DNA from: Acidobacteriota bacterium
GTDB lineage: Bacteria; Acidobacteriota; Terriglobia; Terriglobales; Acidobacteriaceae
DNA: 14,394 nt
Reading direction: 5' to 3'
Assembly (NCBI GenBank): GCA_021779695.1
Contig: JAJYAE010000079.1
Span: 1-14,394 of the forward strand
The position numbers were made by a program, and so were the translations under genes. The notes beneath the pieces are model-generated. The model was given only the letters and a program-made list of their open reading frames with translations, searched no databases and was not told the origin of the DNA. Shown in pieces: positions 6,235 through 14,188 of this stretch; position 1 is the stretch's first letter, and the number at the start of each line of letters is the position of its first letter.

Positions 6235-7227
6235 ATGGAAAGCCCTAAGTATTGCGTGTACAACCAAACGCGAGAGAGCTTCCTCAGCCTGGGGGTTACT
6301 GTCGCGGATATCACAATCGAGAAGCTCCGGGCAATGATTGAGAGACTGACGATCAAAGCCGACAGCGGGCTTTGGATGATGCCCTATCGGGGGATTCCAT
6401 CCGCGAAAGGCTTGTCACCCATCGACCTTTTATACCTTGATAAGGACTACCGCGTTATACAGGAAGTTGAGTCATTTCCCACCAGTTCTGTGGAGCCTCT
6501 ACGTGACGAGGCAGCCAGCGCACTGGTTTTGCCTGCTCATACGATCTACTCGTCGCAGACACAACCGGGAGATCAGCTCGTGATTTGCGTAGCACATGAG
6601 ATGGAGCGCCGCCTGGAACGGCTCGAAGAATCCTTCTCGACAGGTCCCTTGGCTACTGCGCAGCTACATGGCAATAGCAGGACATTGCAAGCTGCATTTG
6701 ATGGCACGACACCGTACGGTAATGGTTCTTCCATCTTGCAGCTTCGCCAAGCGACAACGGCAGATCGAAATTCACAATCCGCAAAGCCGGAGCGCAAACA
6801 TCCTCTGAAGGCTTGGCTTCAGAGCCTTTTATCAACAGAGCGTAGACGCGCTCGCCGGCTTCCACTCCCTGGGCTCGTGGCTTATTACTGGACCGGAAGC
6901 ACTCCGAGAGCGTATCAAGTCGCAGATATCAGCACGAGCGGCCTGTATCTTCTCACTGAAGAGCGCTGGTACCCCGGAACCTTAGTGCTGATGACCCTTC
7001 AACGCACAGATGCGGAAGGGCGAAACCTTGACGATGCAGTTGCAGTCCAGTCAAGAGTCGTCCGTTGGGGTTCTGATGGTCTTGGGCTTTCCTTTGTCTT
7101 GCTGAAATCGATGGAGCCGGAGAAGGACGGTGGATCGGCAGGAAACAGTGTCGATAAAAGGACTCTCGAACGGTTCTTAGATCGACTGCGAGATGCAGAC
7201 GCTGATTCTCGCCTGACCGCCAATTAG
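6235..7227 (+). CDS. DUF192-like / PilZ two-domain protein, probable c-di-GMP receptor
   Basis: Residues ~5-125 resemble DUF192 (SGLWMMPYRG, then LSPIDLLYLDKDYRVIQEVE, then LPAHTIYSSQTQPGDQLVI, matching the family's Lx(M) - LDxxFLD - Vxxxxxx - GD pattern). A variable linker (~126-195) follows. A PilZ domain (~200-290) has the c-di-GMP motif pair RRRARR (RxxxR) and DISTSG (DxSxxG at ~231-236), both complete. No signal peptide is obvious, so it should act in the cytoplasm. ATG 6235 is chosen (330 aa); a TTG at 6232 is in frame, and GGAGG (6220-6224) lies 10 and 7 nt from them respectively. It lies downstream of the tad operon but behind its terminator. The PilZ call is firm, the DUF192 call moderate, and a role in c-di-GMP control of the pilus is inferred from position only. 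Confidence 0.8.
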   Translation: MESPKYCVYNQTRESFLSLGVTVADITIEKLRAMIERLTIKADSGLWMMPYRGIPSAKGLSPIDLLYLDKDYRVIQEVESFPTSSVEPLRDEAASALVLPAHTIYSSQTQPGDQLVICVAHEMERRLERLEESFSTGPLATAQLHGNSRTLQAAFDGTTPYGNGSSILQLRQATTADRNSQSAKPERKHPLKAWLQSLLSTERRRARRLPLPGLVAYYWTGSTPRAYQVADISTSGLYLLTEERWYPGTLVLMTLQRTDAEGRNLDDAVAVQSRVVRWGSDGLGLSFVLLKSMEPEKDGGSAGNSVDKRTLERFLDRLRDADADSRLTAN

Positions 7228-7284
7228 AATCAATCCCGCTTATCCCCAACGCCTAATTACATTAGAGAATCAACTTAAGCGGGA
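7204..7284. terminator. nested inverted repeats between convergent genes
   Basis: The PilZ gene (plus) and the kinase gene (minus) converge here with 47 bp between stops. TCCCGCTT (7234-7241) pairs with AAGCGGGA (7277-7284), CTAAT (7253-7257) with ATTAG (7261-7265), and GATTCTC (7204-7210) with GAGAATC (7265-7271); the first and third pairs exclude each other. There is no clear T-run, so a shared terminator is only a possibility. Confidence 0.3.
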
Positions 7285-8747
7285 ATCCAAAATTGGAACG
7301 TAGTTCCCTTCCCGCTGTCACTTCTGACCGAGATGGATCCTCCATGCGCCATGACGATCGCACGAGCGATTGCAAGGCCCATTCCCGTCCCCTTGCCACT
7401 CTTTATACCGATACGACCGCGATAGAACTTCTCAAAGACAAGCGGTAGATCAACGGAGTCAATTCCAGGTCCGCTATCCAAAACAGAAAAGGTTACACGA
7501 CCCGGGATCCCTTCCCCACGGACAGTAATGACTCCACCTCGCTCCGTGTAGCGCGACGAATTTTCGAGAAGGTGTCGGAATACCCGGCTCATCAGATGTG
7601 GATCGAATACCGCCAATCGGTCCTGGCCAACAATGTCCACGACGATTCTGTGATGGATCAGCAAACTTCTCGATTCATCGATCACATGCTCGAGAAATGC
7701 TCGAATGTGCTGATGGCAGGGCCGAAGCTTCACAACGTCGGCCTCAATCTCTGCCATCTCAAATGCTTCACTGATCAAGGCGTCAAGTCGTGCGCTCTCA
7801 TCATCCACCACTTCCATCAAGTCATCTCGACCAGCTCCGTCAAGTCCTTCACTATGCCTGAGCGTGGTAATCGCTGCACGGATGGAGGTCAAGGGGGTAC
7901 GCAATTCGTGAGACAGGGAGTCAATGAGTGCGGTCCGCAATCGTTCACTTGCACGAGCAGCTTCAATCCGCGCGGTCTTTTCAAGCGCTACCGCACGCGT
8001 GAGAGCGATGGCAACCTGGGCGCTCACGGCGACTGCGACTTCGGCAGAAATCTTGTCAGGGATCCAAGCCAAACCGCCAACGCATCGCATCCCCAACATA
8101 AGCGCTTGCAATGTCCATCCTTCTGAACCTCGACTCTCCTGCCGGAAATCCGAAGACAACGAGCGCAAAGCCCCCTTCAGATGTTCTGGGACCTTCGCAC
8201 TTGAAGCATAAAACTCATCTCCATCCTGGACGTATAACACAACCGAACCCAAGCGAAAGATCTTCTGGATGAGTCCCGGAAGTTCGCGAATCAGGCTGGC
8301 GCCGTCCTCGTGAAGCATCATTTCCTGGCTCAGCGTGTAGAGGCATTCGACATCTTCTCTGCGCTGTTCTGCTTGGCGAGCCTGGCTCGCTGCGCGCTCC
8401 GCGACTCGGCCCGTCACCAGGCTGCAGGCAAGAAAGGAAAACATGGAGAGCCACTCTCCTGCGCCAGCCAGGAGAAATGTATGGTACGGAGGCAAAAAGT
8501 AGTAATCGAAAGCCAGGCTCGCCAGCAACGCAACCGCGAGTGAGAGCGCAATCCCGGTTTGCGATGCTGTCCATACGACGAGCGCAAGAAATACCATCCC
8601 AGCCGTGGATGCGCTCGCTTTGAGCCACGCCAGCAGCGCAGTAGTGACCAGGACCAGAGACAGGCCCAAAGACCAACGAAAGAGACTGTGTATCTTAGAG
8701 CGCAAGAGTTCCTCTTCCAATGAATCATACTTTAGTGGGGTATTCAT
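7275..8747 (-). CDS. kdpD: KdpD-like sensor histidine kinase lacking the N-terminal KdpD domain
   Basis: Membrane histidine kinase, expected to sense low K+ or osmotic stress and phosphorylate KdpE. The 490 residues hold four membrane helices (about 24-42, 48-66, 68-86, 92-112) with the DUF4118 hallmark FDYYFLPPYHTF (80-91), a GAF-like region (~130-255), and a complete kinase core: H-box SLSHELRTPLT with H280, N-box with N396, DSGPGI (424-429), FEKFYRG (438-444) and GKGTGMGLAI (451-460). Canonical KdpD is near 900 residues. The ~400-residue cytoplasmic KdpD plus universal-stress part with its own Walker motifs is missing, and the ORF starts cleanly just before the first helix. ATG 8747 has AGGGA upstream. 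It is transcribed away from kdpE, unlike the usual kdpDE operon. Confidence 0.85.
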   Translation of the reverse strand: MNTPLKYDSLEEELLRSKIHSLFRWSLGLSLVLVTTALLAWLKASASTAGMVFLALVVWTASQTGIALSLAVALLASLAFDYYFLPPYHTFLLAGAGEWLSMFSFLACSLVTGRVAERAASQARQAEQRREDVECLYTLSQEMMLHEDGASLIRELPGLIQKIFRLGSVVLYVQDGDEFYASSAKVPEHLKGALRSLSSDFRQESRGSEGWTLQALMLGMRCVGGLAWIPDKISAEVAVAVSAQVAIALTRAVALEKTARIEAARASERLRTALIDSLSHELRTPLTSIRAAITTLRHSEGLDGAGRDDLMEVVDDESARLDALISEAFEMAEIEADVVKLRPCHQHIRAFLEHVIDESRSLLIHHRIVVDIVGQDRLAVFDPHLMSRVFRHLLENSSRYTERGGVITVRGEGIPGRVTFSVLDSGPGIDSVDLPLVFEKFYRGRIGIKSGKGTGMGLAIARAIVMAHGGSISVRSDSGKGTTFQFWIPA

Positions 8748-8774
8748 GTAAGCTTCCCTTGGCGGGAGGCGACA

Positions 8775-9461
8775 GTGGCAAACCGGGTACTCGTCATCGA
8801 CGATGAAGTTCAGATCACGCGCGTGCTTCGCGCCGCATTGAGCGCCAAGGGATTTGACGTGCGTACGGCAAGTGAGCCAGAAGAAGGAATACGTCTCTTT
8901 CAGGAATGGAATCCTGATCTTGTAATCACAGACCTCATGATGCCTGGCATGACAGGCGTGGAAATCTGCCGCTCGATTCGTTCAGTCAGCGCCACGCCGG
9001 TCATTGTTTTATCCGTACGAGAACATGAGCGCTCCAAAGTCGAAGCACTCGACGCCGGCGCCGACGATTACGTCACTAAGCCCTTCAGTATGCCTGAATT
9101 GCTGGCCCGCGTGAGAGCCCATTTACGTCGAGCGCCAGAGCCAACGGCAAACGCGCTTTCCATTGGGGACTTCACCATCGACATTGGAGCCCATTCGATC
9201 CTCATTGGCGACAAATCAATTCATTTGACTCCCAAAGAATTCGACCTGCTGGTTCATCTCGCCAAGCATTCAGGTAAGGTCATGACCCACCGATCCCTCT
9301 TGACAGCTGTCTGGGGAGGTCAATCCGCACATCAGCCGGAATACCTGCGGGTCTTCGTTGCACAGCTGCGCAAGAAGCTCGAAGCGGAGACTGGAAAGCA
9401 ATACATTCAAACGGAGCCCTGGGTTGGATATCGATTCATCCCTGAGGGATGGAAGGATTGA
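8775..9461 (+). CDS. kdpE: response regulator KdpE (OmpR/PhoB family)
   Basis: DNA-binding partner of the KdpD-like kinase that activates kdpFABC. The 228 residues comprise a receiver domain (1-~118) with acidic pair D9/D10, phosphoacceptor D53 (LVITDLMMPG), switch S80 and K102 (DYVTKPFS), and an OmpR-type winged helix (~127-226) with LTPKEFDLLVHLAKHSGKVM and YLRVFVAQLRKKLE; the end (PWVGYRFIPE) is typical of KdpE. The start is GTG 8775 with GGGAGG (8764-8769) 5 nt upstream. Its start codon is only 27 bp from that of the divergent kinase, so its promoter must lie within the kinase's coding sequence. It is followed by a 155-bp control region before the transporter genes. Confidence 0.93.
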   Translation: MANRVLVIDDEVQITRVLRAALSAKGFDVRTASEPEEGIRLFQEWNPDLVITDLMMPGMTGVEICRSIRSVSATPVIVLSVREHERSKVEALDAGADDYVTKPFSMPELLARVRAHLRRAPEPTANALSIGDFTIDIGAHSILIGDKSIHLTPKEFDLLVHLAKHSGKVMTHRSLLTAVWGGQSAHQPEYLRVFVAQLRKKLEAETGKQYIQTEPWVGYRFIPEGWKD

Positions 9462-9495
9462 TTCGATCCACTTTGCGCAGGCCCGAAGGTGCTCC

Positions 9496-9512
9496 TTACA
9501 ACTTCTTTACAA
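9496..9512 (+). promoter_or_regulatory. candidate KdpE operator (11-bp direct repeat)
   Basis: TTACAA occurs at 9496-9501 and again at 9507-9512, exactly 11 bp apart, followed in each case by a pyrimidine-rich CTTCT/AATTCT. OmpR/PhoB-family regulators bind tandem 11-bp half-sites, and the second copy overlaps the -35 box. From memory, the E. coli KdpE site has a similar TTTATA/TTTACA arrangement. Confidence 0.45.
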
Positions 9513-9535
9513 AATTCTTCCGCGATCTCTATAAC
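9506..9535 (+). promoter_or_regulatory. candidate kdp transporter promoter
   Basis: TTTACA (9506-9511) and TATAAC (9530-9535) with an 18-bp spacer give a reasonable sigma-70 promoter in the gap after kdpE. The start would be near 9542, leaving a leader of about 75 nt before the first small gene. Confidence 0.45.
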
Positions 9536-9570
9536 TCTTCCCTGAGAATCACAGTGAAAACAATCAATTG

Positions 9571-9596
9571 CGCTTGTCTCCGACGTGAGACAGGCG
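9571..9596 (+). promoter_or_regulatory. hairpin in the kdp leader
   Basis: CGCTTGTCTC (9571-9580) pairs with GAGACAGGCG (9587-9596) over 10 bp, one of them G-U, with a 6-nt loop CGACGT. It lies in the leader, 20 nt before the first start codon. No T-run follows, so it is not an obvious terminator. It may be an operator palindrome or an RNA structure affecting stability or translation. Confidence 0.4.
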
Positions 9597-9616
9597 AGCT
9601 CTAATTGGGGGCTTGA

Positions 9617-9703
9617 ATGCAGGACCTCGTCATGCTGCTCTTCACGGCAGTCTTCTTTGGAATCGCGTTTCTCTACGTCAAGGCTTGCGAGAAGCTGAGG
9701 TAA
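9617..9703 (+). CDS. 28-residue membrane peptide preceding kdpF
   Basis: A short peptide starting MQDLVMLLFTAVFFGIAF and ending YVKACEKLR: one hydrophobic helix with a short charged tail that contains a cysteine. GGGGG (9607-9611) lies 5 nt before ATG 9617. It stops 3 nt before the kdpF start, and its last codons carry the GAGG ribosome site of kdpF, so the two are probably translationally coupled. I recall similar unnamed peptides (ending in Y-V-x-x-C-E/D-x-L) next to kdpF in other bacteria, but cannot check that here. A subunit or regulator of the Kdp complex is a reasonable guess; a role is not shown. Confidence 0.65.
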   Translation: MQDLVMLLFTAVFFGIAFLYVKACEKLR

Positions 9704-9706
9704 ATC

Positions 9707-9796
9707 ATGAACTGGATTACAGTTGTGGCGCTCATTCTCTCGGCACTCCTCATGGCTTACTTGGTCTTTGCCCTGCTTTTCCCGGAGAAATTCTAG
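9707..9796 (+). CDS. kdpF: K+-transporting ATPase subunit KdpF
   Basis: A 29-residue single-helix peptide (MNWITVVALILSALLMAYL, then VFALLFPEKF). The C-terminal pattern Y-L-V-x-A-L-x-x-P-E-x-F is the KdpF signature, and the position immediately before kdpA is canonical. KdpF sits in the membrane and stabilises the KdpABC complex. ATG 9707 has GAGG (9697-9700) 6 nt upstream. The kdpA start follows 2 nt after its stop, and GGAG inside its last codons (9784-9787) is the likely kdpA ribosome site. Confidence 0.85.
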   Translation: MNWITVVALILSALLMAYLVFALLFPEKF

Positions 9797-9798
9797 AC

Positions 9799-11526
9799 AT
9801 GACTGCCAACGGTTGGTTTCAGTTTGCAATCTACTGCTTCGTGCTTCTATTGACGGTTAAGCCTGTCGGCATCTATCTGGCGCGGGTGATGGAGGGTGAG
9901 CGCACTTTTTTTGATCCGGTGCTCCGACCTGCGGAGTCCTTGTTCTACAAGCTTTGCGGAATCAAAGCAGATCGCGAAATGAATTGGCGCGAATACGCGT
10001 TTTCGCTGCTTGGCTTTTCTGCGGTGAGCATGCTAACCACGTATGGTATTGAGCGCATGCAAGCAATACTCCGCTTATGGAATCCGCAGCGCCTGGCAGC
10101 CGTGGGCCCGGACCTGGCCTGGAATACGGCTGCCAGCTTCACTACGAACACCAACTGGCAATCCTACGCACCCGAAAGCACGATGAGCTATCTCACGGAG
10201 ATGGTTGGGTTGGCGACTCATAACTTCTTTTCGGCGGCAGTGGGAATCGTCGTTGCAATCGCAGTGATTCGCGGGATCAAGAGAACGGAGTCCCCCACGA
10301 TTGGCAACTTCTGGGTAGATGTAACGAGGACGTTGCTCTGGATTCTCCTTCCCGGCTCGATTCTGTTCGTGATCTTTCTTGTGGCACAAGGTGTCCCGCA
10401 GAATCTCAATTCCTATACGAGCGCACATACTCTGGATGGAAGCACTCAAGTCATCGCTCAGGGCCCGGTTGCCTCTCAGGAGGCGATCAAAATGCTGGGG
10501 ACAAACGGCGGTGGATTCTTCAACGCGAACAGCGCACATCCATTTGAGAATCCAACCCCGCTCTCAAACTTTGCGCAAATTCTTGCCATATTCATCATCC
10601 CGGCCGGACTTACATTCACTCTGGGCAGAATGACAGGATCACCTGGACATGGATGGGCTGTTTTCGCCGCGATGTTCACCTTTTTCATAGCCGGCTTCAC
10701 AACTGTCTATTGGGCGGAATCGCATCCTATTCCGCTTCTGCATGGAGTAACTCAAACAACGACAGCCACATCACCAAGTGGCAATATGGAAGGCAAAGAA
10801 GTTCGGCTTGGCATTGCGGACAGCGCACTGTTCGCCACCGTCACAACAGATGCGAGTTGTGGAGCAGTGAACAGCATGCATGACAGCTTCACGCCTCTCG
10901 GAGGTCTTGTTCTCCTTGCCAATATGATGCTGGGCGAAGTCATCTTCGGCGGTGTTGGATCTGGACTGTATGGCATGCTGATCTTTGTCGTCCTCGCAGT
11001 CTTTATAGCTGGACTCATGGTCGGACGGACCCCGGAGTATCTTGGCAAGAAGATTGAAGCCTACGATGTGAAGATGGCGATGCTTTATGTTCTCATCTTC
11101 CCGTTGATTATCCTCACGCTCTCAGCACTTTTCGTTCTTTCACCTAGAATTGGCCTGTCAAGTCTGAATAACCAAGGACCGCATGGGCTTACTGAAATTC
11201 TCTATGCATTCACCTCCGGGGCCGGGAATAATGGATCGGCTTTCGCCGGCCTAAATGCGAATACGTGGTGGTACAACGTCATGCTTGGATGGGAAATGTT
11301 GATTGGACGTTTCCTGATGATGATTCCGGTTCTTGCGCTCGCAGGCAATCTTGCACAGAAAAAGAGCGTCCCTCCCTCCTCCGGAACCTTCCCCGTAACA
11401 ACTCCGCTCTTTGCGATCCTGCTGGTCGGTGTAGTGACCATTCTGGGAGCACTCACTTTCTTCCCTGCTCTGAGCCTGGGGCCGATTCTTGAACACTTGA
11501 TGCTCTTGTCCGGACATACCTTTTAA
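9799..11526 (+). CDS. kdpA: K+-transporting ATPase, channel-like subunit KdpA
   Basis: The K+-selective, channel-derived subunit of the KdpFABC uptake pump, in the inner membrane. The 575 residues (usual length ~560) are a chain of about ten membrane helices with the four selectivity-filter loops: TTNTNWQSY (115-123), [12 protein letters not shown] (234-245), [16 protein letters not shown] (354-369) and [11 protein letters not shown] (474-484). All are intact. The frame is open for 62 codons upstream to a TTG at 9613, but ATG 9799 gives the standard N-terminus ([13 protein letters not shown]), and the earlier stretch overlaps two small genes in another frame. It is second in the tight F-A-B-C order, with kdpB 26 nt downstream. 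Confidence 0.96.
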   Translation: MTANGWFQFAIYCFVLLLTVKPVGIYLARVMEGERTFFDPVLRPAESLFYKLCGIKADREMNWREYAFSLLGFSAVSMLTTYGIERMQAILRLWNPQRLAAVGPDLAWNTAASFTTNTNWQSYAPESTMSYLTEMVGLATHNFFSAAVGIVVAIAVIRGIKRTESPTIGNFWVDVTRTLLWILLPGSILFVIFLVAQGVPQNLNSYTSAHTLDGSTQVIAQGPVASQEAIKMLGTNGGGFFNANSAHPFENPTPLSNFAQILAIFIIPAGLTFTLGRMTGSPGHGWAVFAAMFTFFIAGFTTVYWAESHPIPLLHGVTQTTTATSPSGNMEGKEVRLGIADSALFATVTTDASCGAVNSMHDSFTPLGGLVLLANMMLGEVIFGGVGSGLYGMLIFVVLAVFIAGLMVGRTPEYLGKKIEAYDVKMAMLYVLIFPLIILTLSALFVLSPRIGLSSLNNQGPHGLTEILYAFTSGAGNNGSAFAGLNANTWWYNVMLGWEMLIGRFLMMIPVLALAGNLAQKKSVPPSSGTFPVTTPLFAILLVGVVTILGALTFFPALSLGPILEHLMLLSGHTF

Positions 11527-11552
11527 TCCACTCCACAGCGAGACGAATCCAC

Positions 11553-13586
11553 ATGGTTGAAAAGACAAGTATTTGGAATTCACAGATTCTGATGCAAGCT
11601 TTCCTTGACTCTTTGCGAAAGCTTGACCCGCGATGGATGGTGAAGAATCCGGTCATGTTTGTCGTCGAGGTCGGCAGCGTCCTTACCACCGCCCTGCTCA
11701 TCGACAATACGTTTCATCATCGCGCCGGATTCCAATTCAATCTCCAGATCACTCTTTGGCTTTGGTTCACTGTCATCTTTGCCAACTTTGCGGAAGCAAT
11801 GGCCGAGGGAAGAGGTAAAGCACAGGCGGACACCCTCCGCAAAGCGAAGGGAGAGACAGTAGCGCGCCGATATGGTAATTCAGGCGATCTGGAAGACGTG
11901 ACCAGTGGGCTGCTTCGCGCAGGAGACATCATTTTTGTGGCGGCTGGACAATACATCGCCGGGGATGGCGAAGTCATAGAAGGTGTTGCATCCGTGGATG
12001 AGTCGGCTATTACCGGCGAGTCTGCTCCCGTGATTCGTGAGGCCGGCGGCGATCGTTCCGCTGTTACCGGTGGAACGAGAGTTCTGTCTGACTGGATCAA
12101 GGTCCGCATCACCTCGAATCCCGGAGAGACGTTTCTTGATCGCATGATTGCACTCGTCGAAGGAGCTGCACGACAAAAGACGCCAAACGAAATTGCGCTC
12201 AGTATCCTTCTCTCTGGGCTGACCATTGTATTTCTTCTTGCTGTTGTGACTCTGCAGCCCTTTGCAATCTATTCCAAGGCGCCGCAGTCCATATTTGTTC
12301 TTGTATCGCTGCTCGTCTGTCTCATCCCAACCACAATTGGTGGGCTCCTTTCCGCCATTGGCATCGCTGGCATGGATCGACTGGTTCAATACAACGTCCT
12401 GGCTATGAGCGGACGTGCCGTGGAAGCGGCCGGCGATGTCAATACGCTTTTGCTCGACAAGACCGGAACAATCACTCTTGGCAATCGTCAAGCGGTCGAG
12501 TTTCGCCCAGCTCCAGACGTTAGTGCAGAGCGCCTCGCAAGCGCAGCCCAGTTATCTTCACTCTCTGATGAGACTCCCGAGGGGCGTTCAATCGTGATTC
12601 TTGCCAAGGAGAAATTCAATCTCCGTGGGCGCGGGATAGAGGAGATCCACGCCGAGTTTGTGCCATTCACAGCACAGACGCGAATGAGCGGAGTGAATCT
12701 CCCAGGAGTGCGAATCCGAAAGGGCTCAGTGGATGCCATTAAAGGCTTTCTAGAAGAACAGGGTCAAGCGCTCCCAAAGCGCATCTACGACCATGTAGAG
12801 GAGATCGCTCGCAATGGAGGCACTCCGCTTGTCGTGGCTGAGAATTCGACGGCACTCGGCGTGATTTATCTGAAAGACATTGTGAAGGGCGGCTTGAAGG
12901 ACCGGCTTGCACACCTGCGAGCGATGGGCATCCGAACCATCATGATCACCGGGGACAATCCGTTAACCGCAGCCGTCATCGCCCGTGAGGCGGGCGTTGA
13001 CGACTTCTTGGCCGAGGCCAAGCCCAAAGACAAAATGGACTTGATCAAACACGAGCAGGCGAAGGGCAAGCTTGTTGCGATGACTGGAGACGGTACCAAT
13101 GATGCACCGGCTCTGGCACAGGCGGATGTTGGAGTAGCAATGAACTCCGGAACACAGGCTGCGAAGGAAGCTGGAAACATGGTGGACCTGGATTCCAACC
13201 CGACCAAGCTGATTGAGATTGTCGAAATCGGCAAGCAACTTCTGATGACAAGAGGCGCCTTAACAACTTTCTCCATCGCAAATGATGTCGCAAAGTATTT
13301 TGCAATTATTCCGGCTATGTTTGCAGGGGCGTTTCCAGTTCTGAATGCACTGAACATCATGGTGCTGCACTCACCTCAATCTGCAATCCTGTCCGCTGTA
13401 ATTTTTAATGCCCTGATCATCATTGCGCTCGTCCCTCTTGCGCTGAGAGGCGTTAAATATGAGCCCAAGGCCGCCGAGGTGCTCCTTCGGCAAAACCTTC
13501 TTATCTATGGCTTAGGCGGGGTTATCGTACCGTTCATCGGCATCAAAGCAATCGATATGCTGCTTGTTGCATTTCGCCTTGCCTGA
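11553..13586 (+). CDS. kdpB: K+-transporting P-type ATPase subunit KdpB
   Basis: The catalytic P-type ATPase subunit, which hydrolyses ATP to drive K+ import through KdpA. The 677 residues match the family length and have the actuator motif TGES (154-157), the phosphorylation motif DKTGT with D302, the nucleotide-domain region with KGS (390-392), TGDNPLTAA (466-474) and the hinge GDGTNDAPA (512-520). Membrane helices lie near 34-52, 65-80, 216-236, 246-268 and in the C-terminal 570-675 part. S157 of TGES corresponds to the serine whose phosphorylation switches off the E. coli pump at high K+ (Ser162 there), so the same brake may exist here. The ribosome site before ATG 11553 is weak. All motifs are intact and the call is secure. 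Confidence 0.97.
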   Translation: MVEKTSIWNSQILMQAFLDSLRKLDPRWMVKNPVMFVVEVGSVLTTALLIDNTFHHRAGFQFNLQITLWLWFTVIFANFAEAMAEGRGKAQADTLRKAKGETVARRYGNSGDLEDVTSGLLRAGDIIFVAAGQYIAGDGEVIEGVASVDESAITGESAPVIREAGGDRSAVTGGTRVLSDWIKVRITSNPGETFLDRMIALVEGAARQKTPNEIALSILLSGLTIVFLLAVVTLQPFAIYSKAPQSIFVLVSLLVCLIPTTIGGLLSAIGIAGMDRLVQYNVLAMSGRAVEAAGDVNTLLLDKTGTITLGNRQAVEFRPAPDVSAERLASAAQLSSLSDETPEGRSIVILAKEKFNLRGRGIEEIHAEFVPFTAQTRMSGVNLPGVRIRKGSVDAIKGFLEEQGQALPKRIYDHVEEIARNGGTPLVVAENSTALGVIYLKDIVKGGLKDRLAHLRAMGIRTIMITGDNPLTAAVIAREAGVDDFLAEAKPKDKMDLIKHEQAKGKLVAMTGDGTNDAPALAQADVGVAMNSGTQAAKEAGNMVDLDSNPTKLIEIVEIGKQLLMTRGALTTFSIANDVAKYFAIIPAMFAGAFPVLNALNIMVLHSPQSAILSAVIFNALIIIALVPLALRGVKYEPKAAEVLLRQNLLIYGLGGVIVPFIGIKAIDMLLVAFRLA

Positions 13587-13621
13587 GCTGCGTCTGCGGC
13601 GCTTCCACCTGGAGGACTCAC

Positions 13622-14188
13622 TTGCAATCAATCTGGAAGACTTCGATTCGATTCACGCTACTTTCCACGCTTGTCCTCGGCTGTGTCTATCCGCTTACAA
13701 TGACGGGCATCGCGAAACTGGTATTCCCAGGACAAGCTTCAGGGAGCTTGATCAGGGTAAACGGAGCCATTATAGGATCCTCTCTGATCGGGCAGAGCTT
13801 CCCGTCGGACCGCTATTTTCACTCTCGTCCTTCCGCTGCTGGCAATGGCTATGATGCAACTTCTTCTGGAGGATCGAATCTTGCCCAATCCAATTCACTC
13901 CTGATCAATCGCATTCAGAGCGACATTACTCAGCTACAACAAAAGAATTCAGACACACCTGTACCGATCGATCTAGCGACAGCATCCGCATCAGGTCTTG
14001 ACCCGGATATCACCCCTGATGCTGCATATTTTCAAGTTCCGCTGGTGGCAAAGGCTCGAGGCGTCAACCAAGGGATATTGCGGAGTCTGATTGCCCGACA
14101 TATCCAAGGTCGTCAATGGGGAGTTTTTGGAGAGCCTCGAGTCAACGTTCTTCAACTAAATCTAGCTCTTGATGCAATGAGCAAGTGA
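13622..14188 (+). CDS. kdpC: K+-transporting ATPase subunit KdpC
   Basis: The accessory subunit with one N-terminal membrane anchor (about 11-34) and a soluble domain on the outer face of the membrane; it raises the pump's apparent ATP affinity. The 188 residues carry the family marks IGQSF (56-60), YFHSRPSAAGNGYD (65-78), GSNLAQSN (84-91), DLATASASGLDPDI (117-130) and FGEPRVNVLQLNLALD (169-184). The start is TTG 13622, supported by GGAGG (13611-13615) 6 nt upstream and by the usual family N-terminus. It is 35 nt after kdpB and last in the kdpFABC operon. The C-terminal residues end normally, and no terminator is visible after it. Confidence 0.95.
   Translation: MQSIWKTSIRFTLLSTLVLGCVYPLTMTGIAKLVFPGQASGSLIRVNGAIIGSSLIGQSFPSDRYFHSRPSAAGNGYDATSSGGSNLAQSNSLLINRIQSDITQLQQKNSDTPVPIDLATASASGLDPDITPDAAYFQVPLVAKARGVNQGILRSLIARHIQGRQWGVFGEPRVNVLQLNLALDAMSK

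Noticed and set aside
7572..8126. 184-codon plus-strand frame opposite the kinase gene
   Set aside because: The minus-strand frame encodes the complete H, N and G boxes; the plus translation resembles nothing and has no ribosome site.
9462..9616. c-di-AMP (ydaO-type) riboswitch in the kdp leader
   Set aside because: Such riboswitches control kdp in other bacteria, but their conserved blocks are not visible and the leader after the likely promoter is only about 75 nt.
9613..9798. N-terminal extension of KdpA to a TTG at 9613
   Set aside because: It would add 62 non-homologous residues over two small genes in another frame; ATG 9799 gives the standard KdpA N-terminus.
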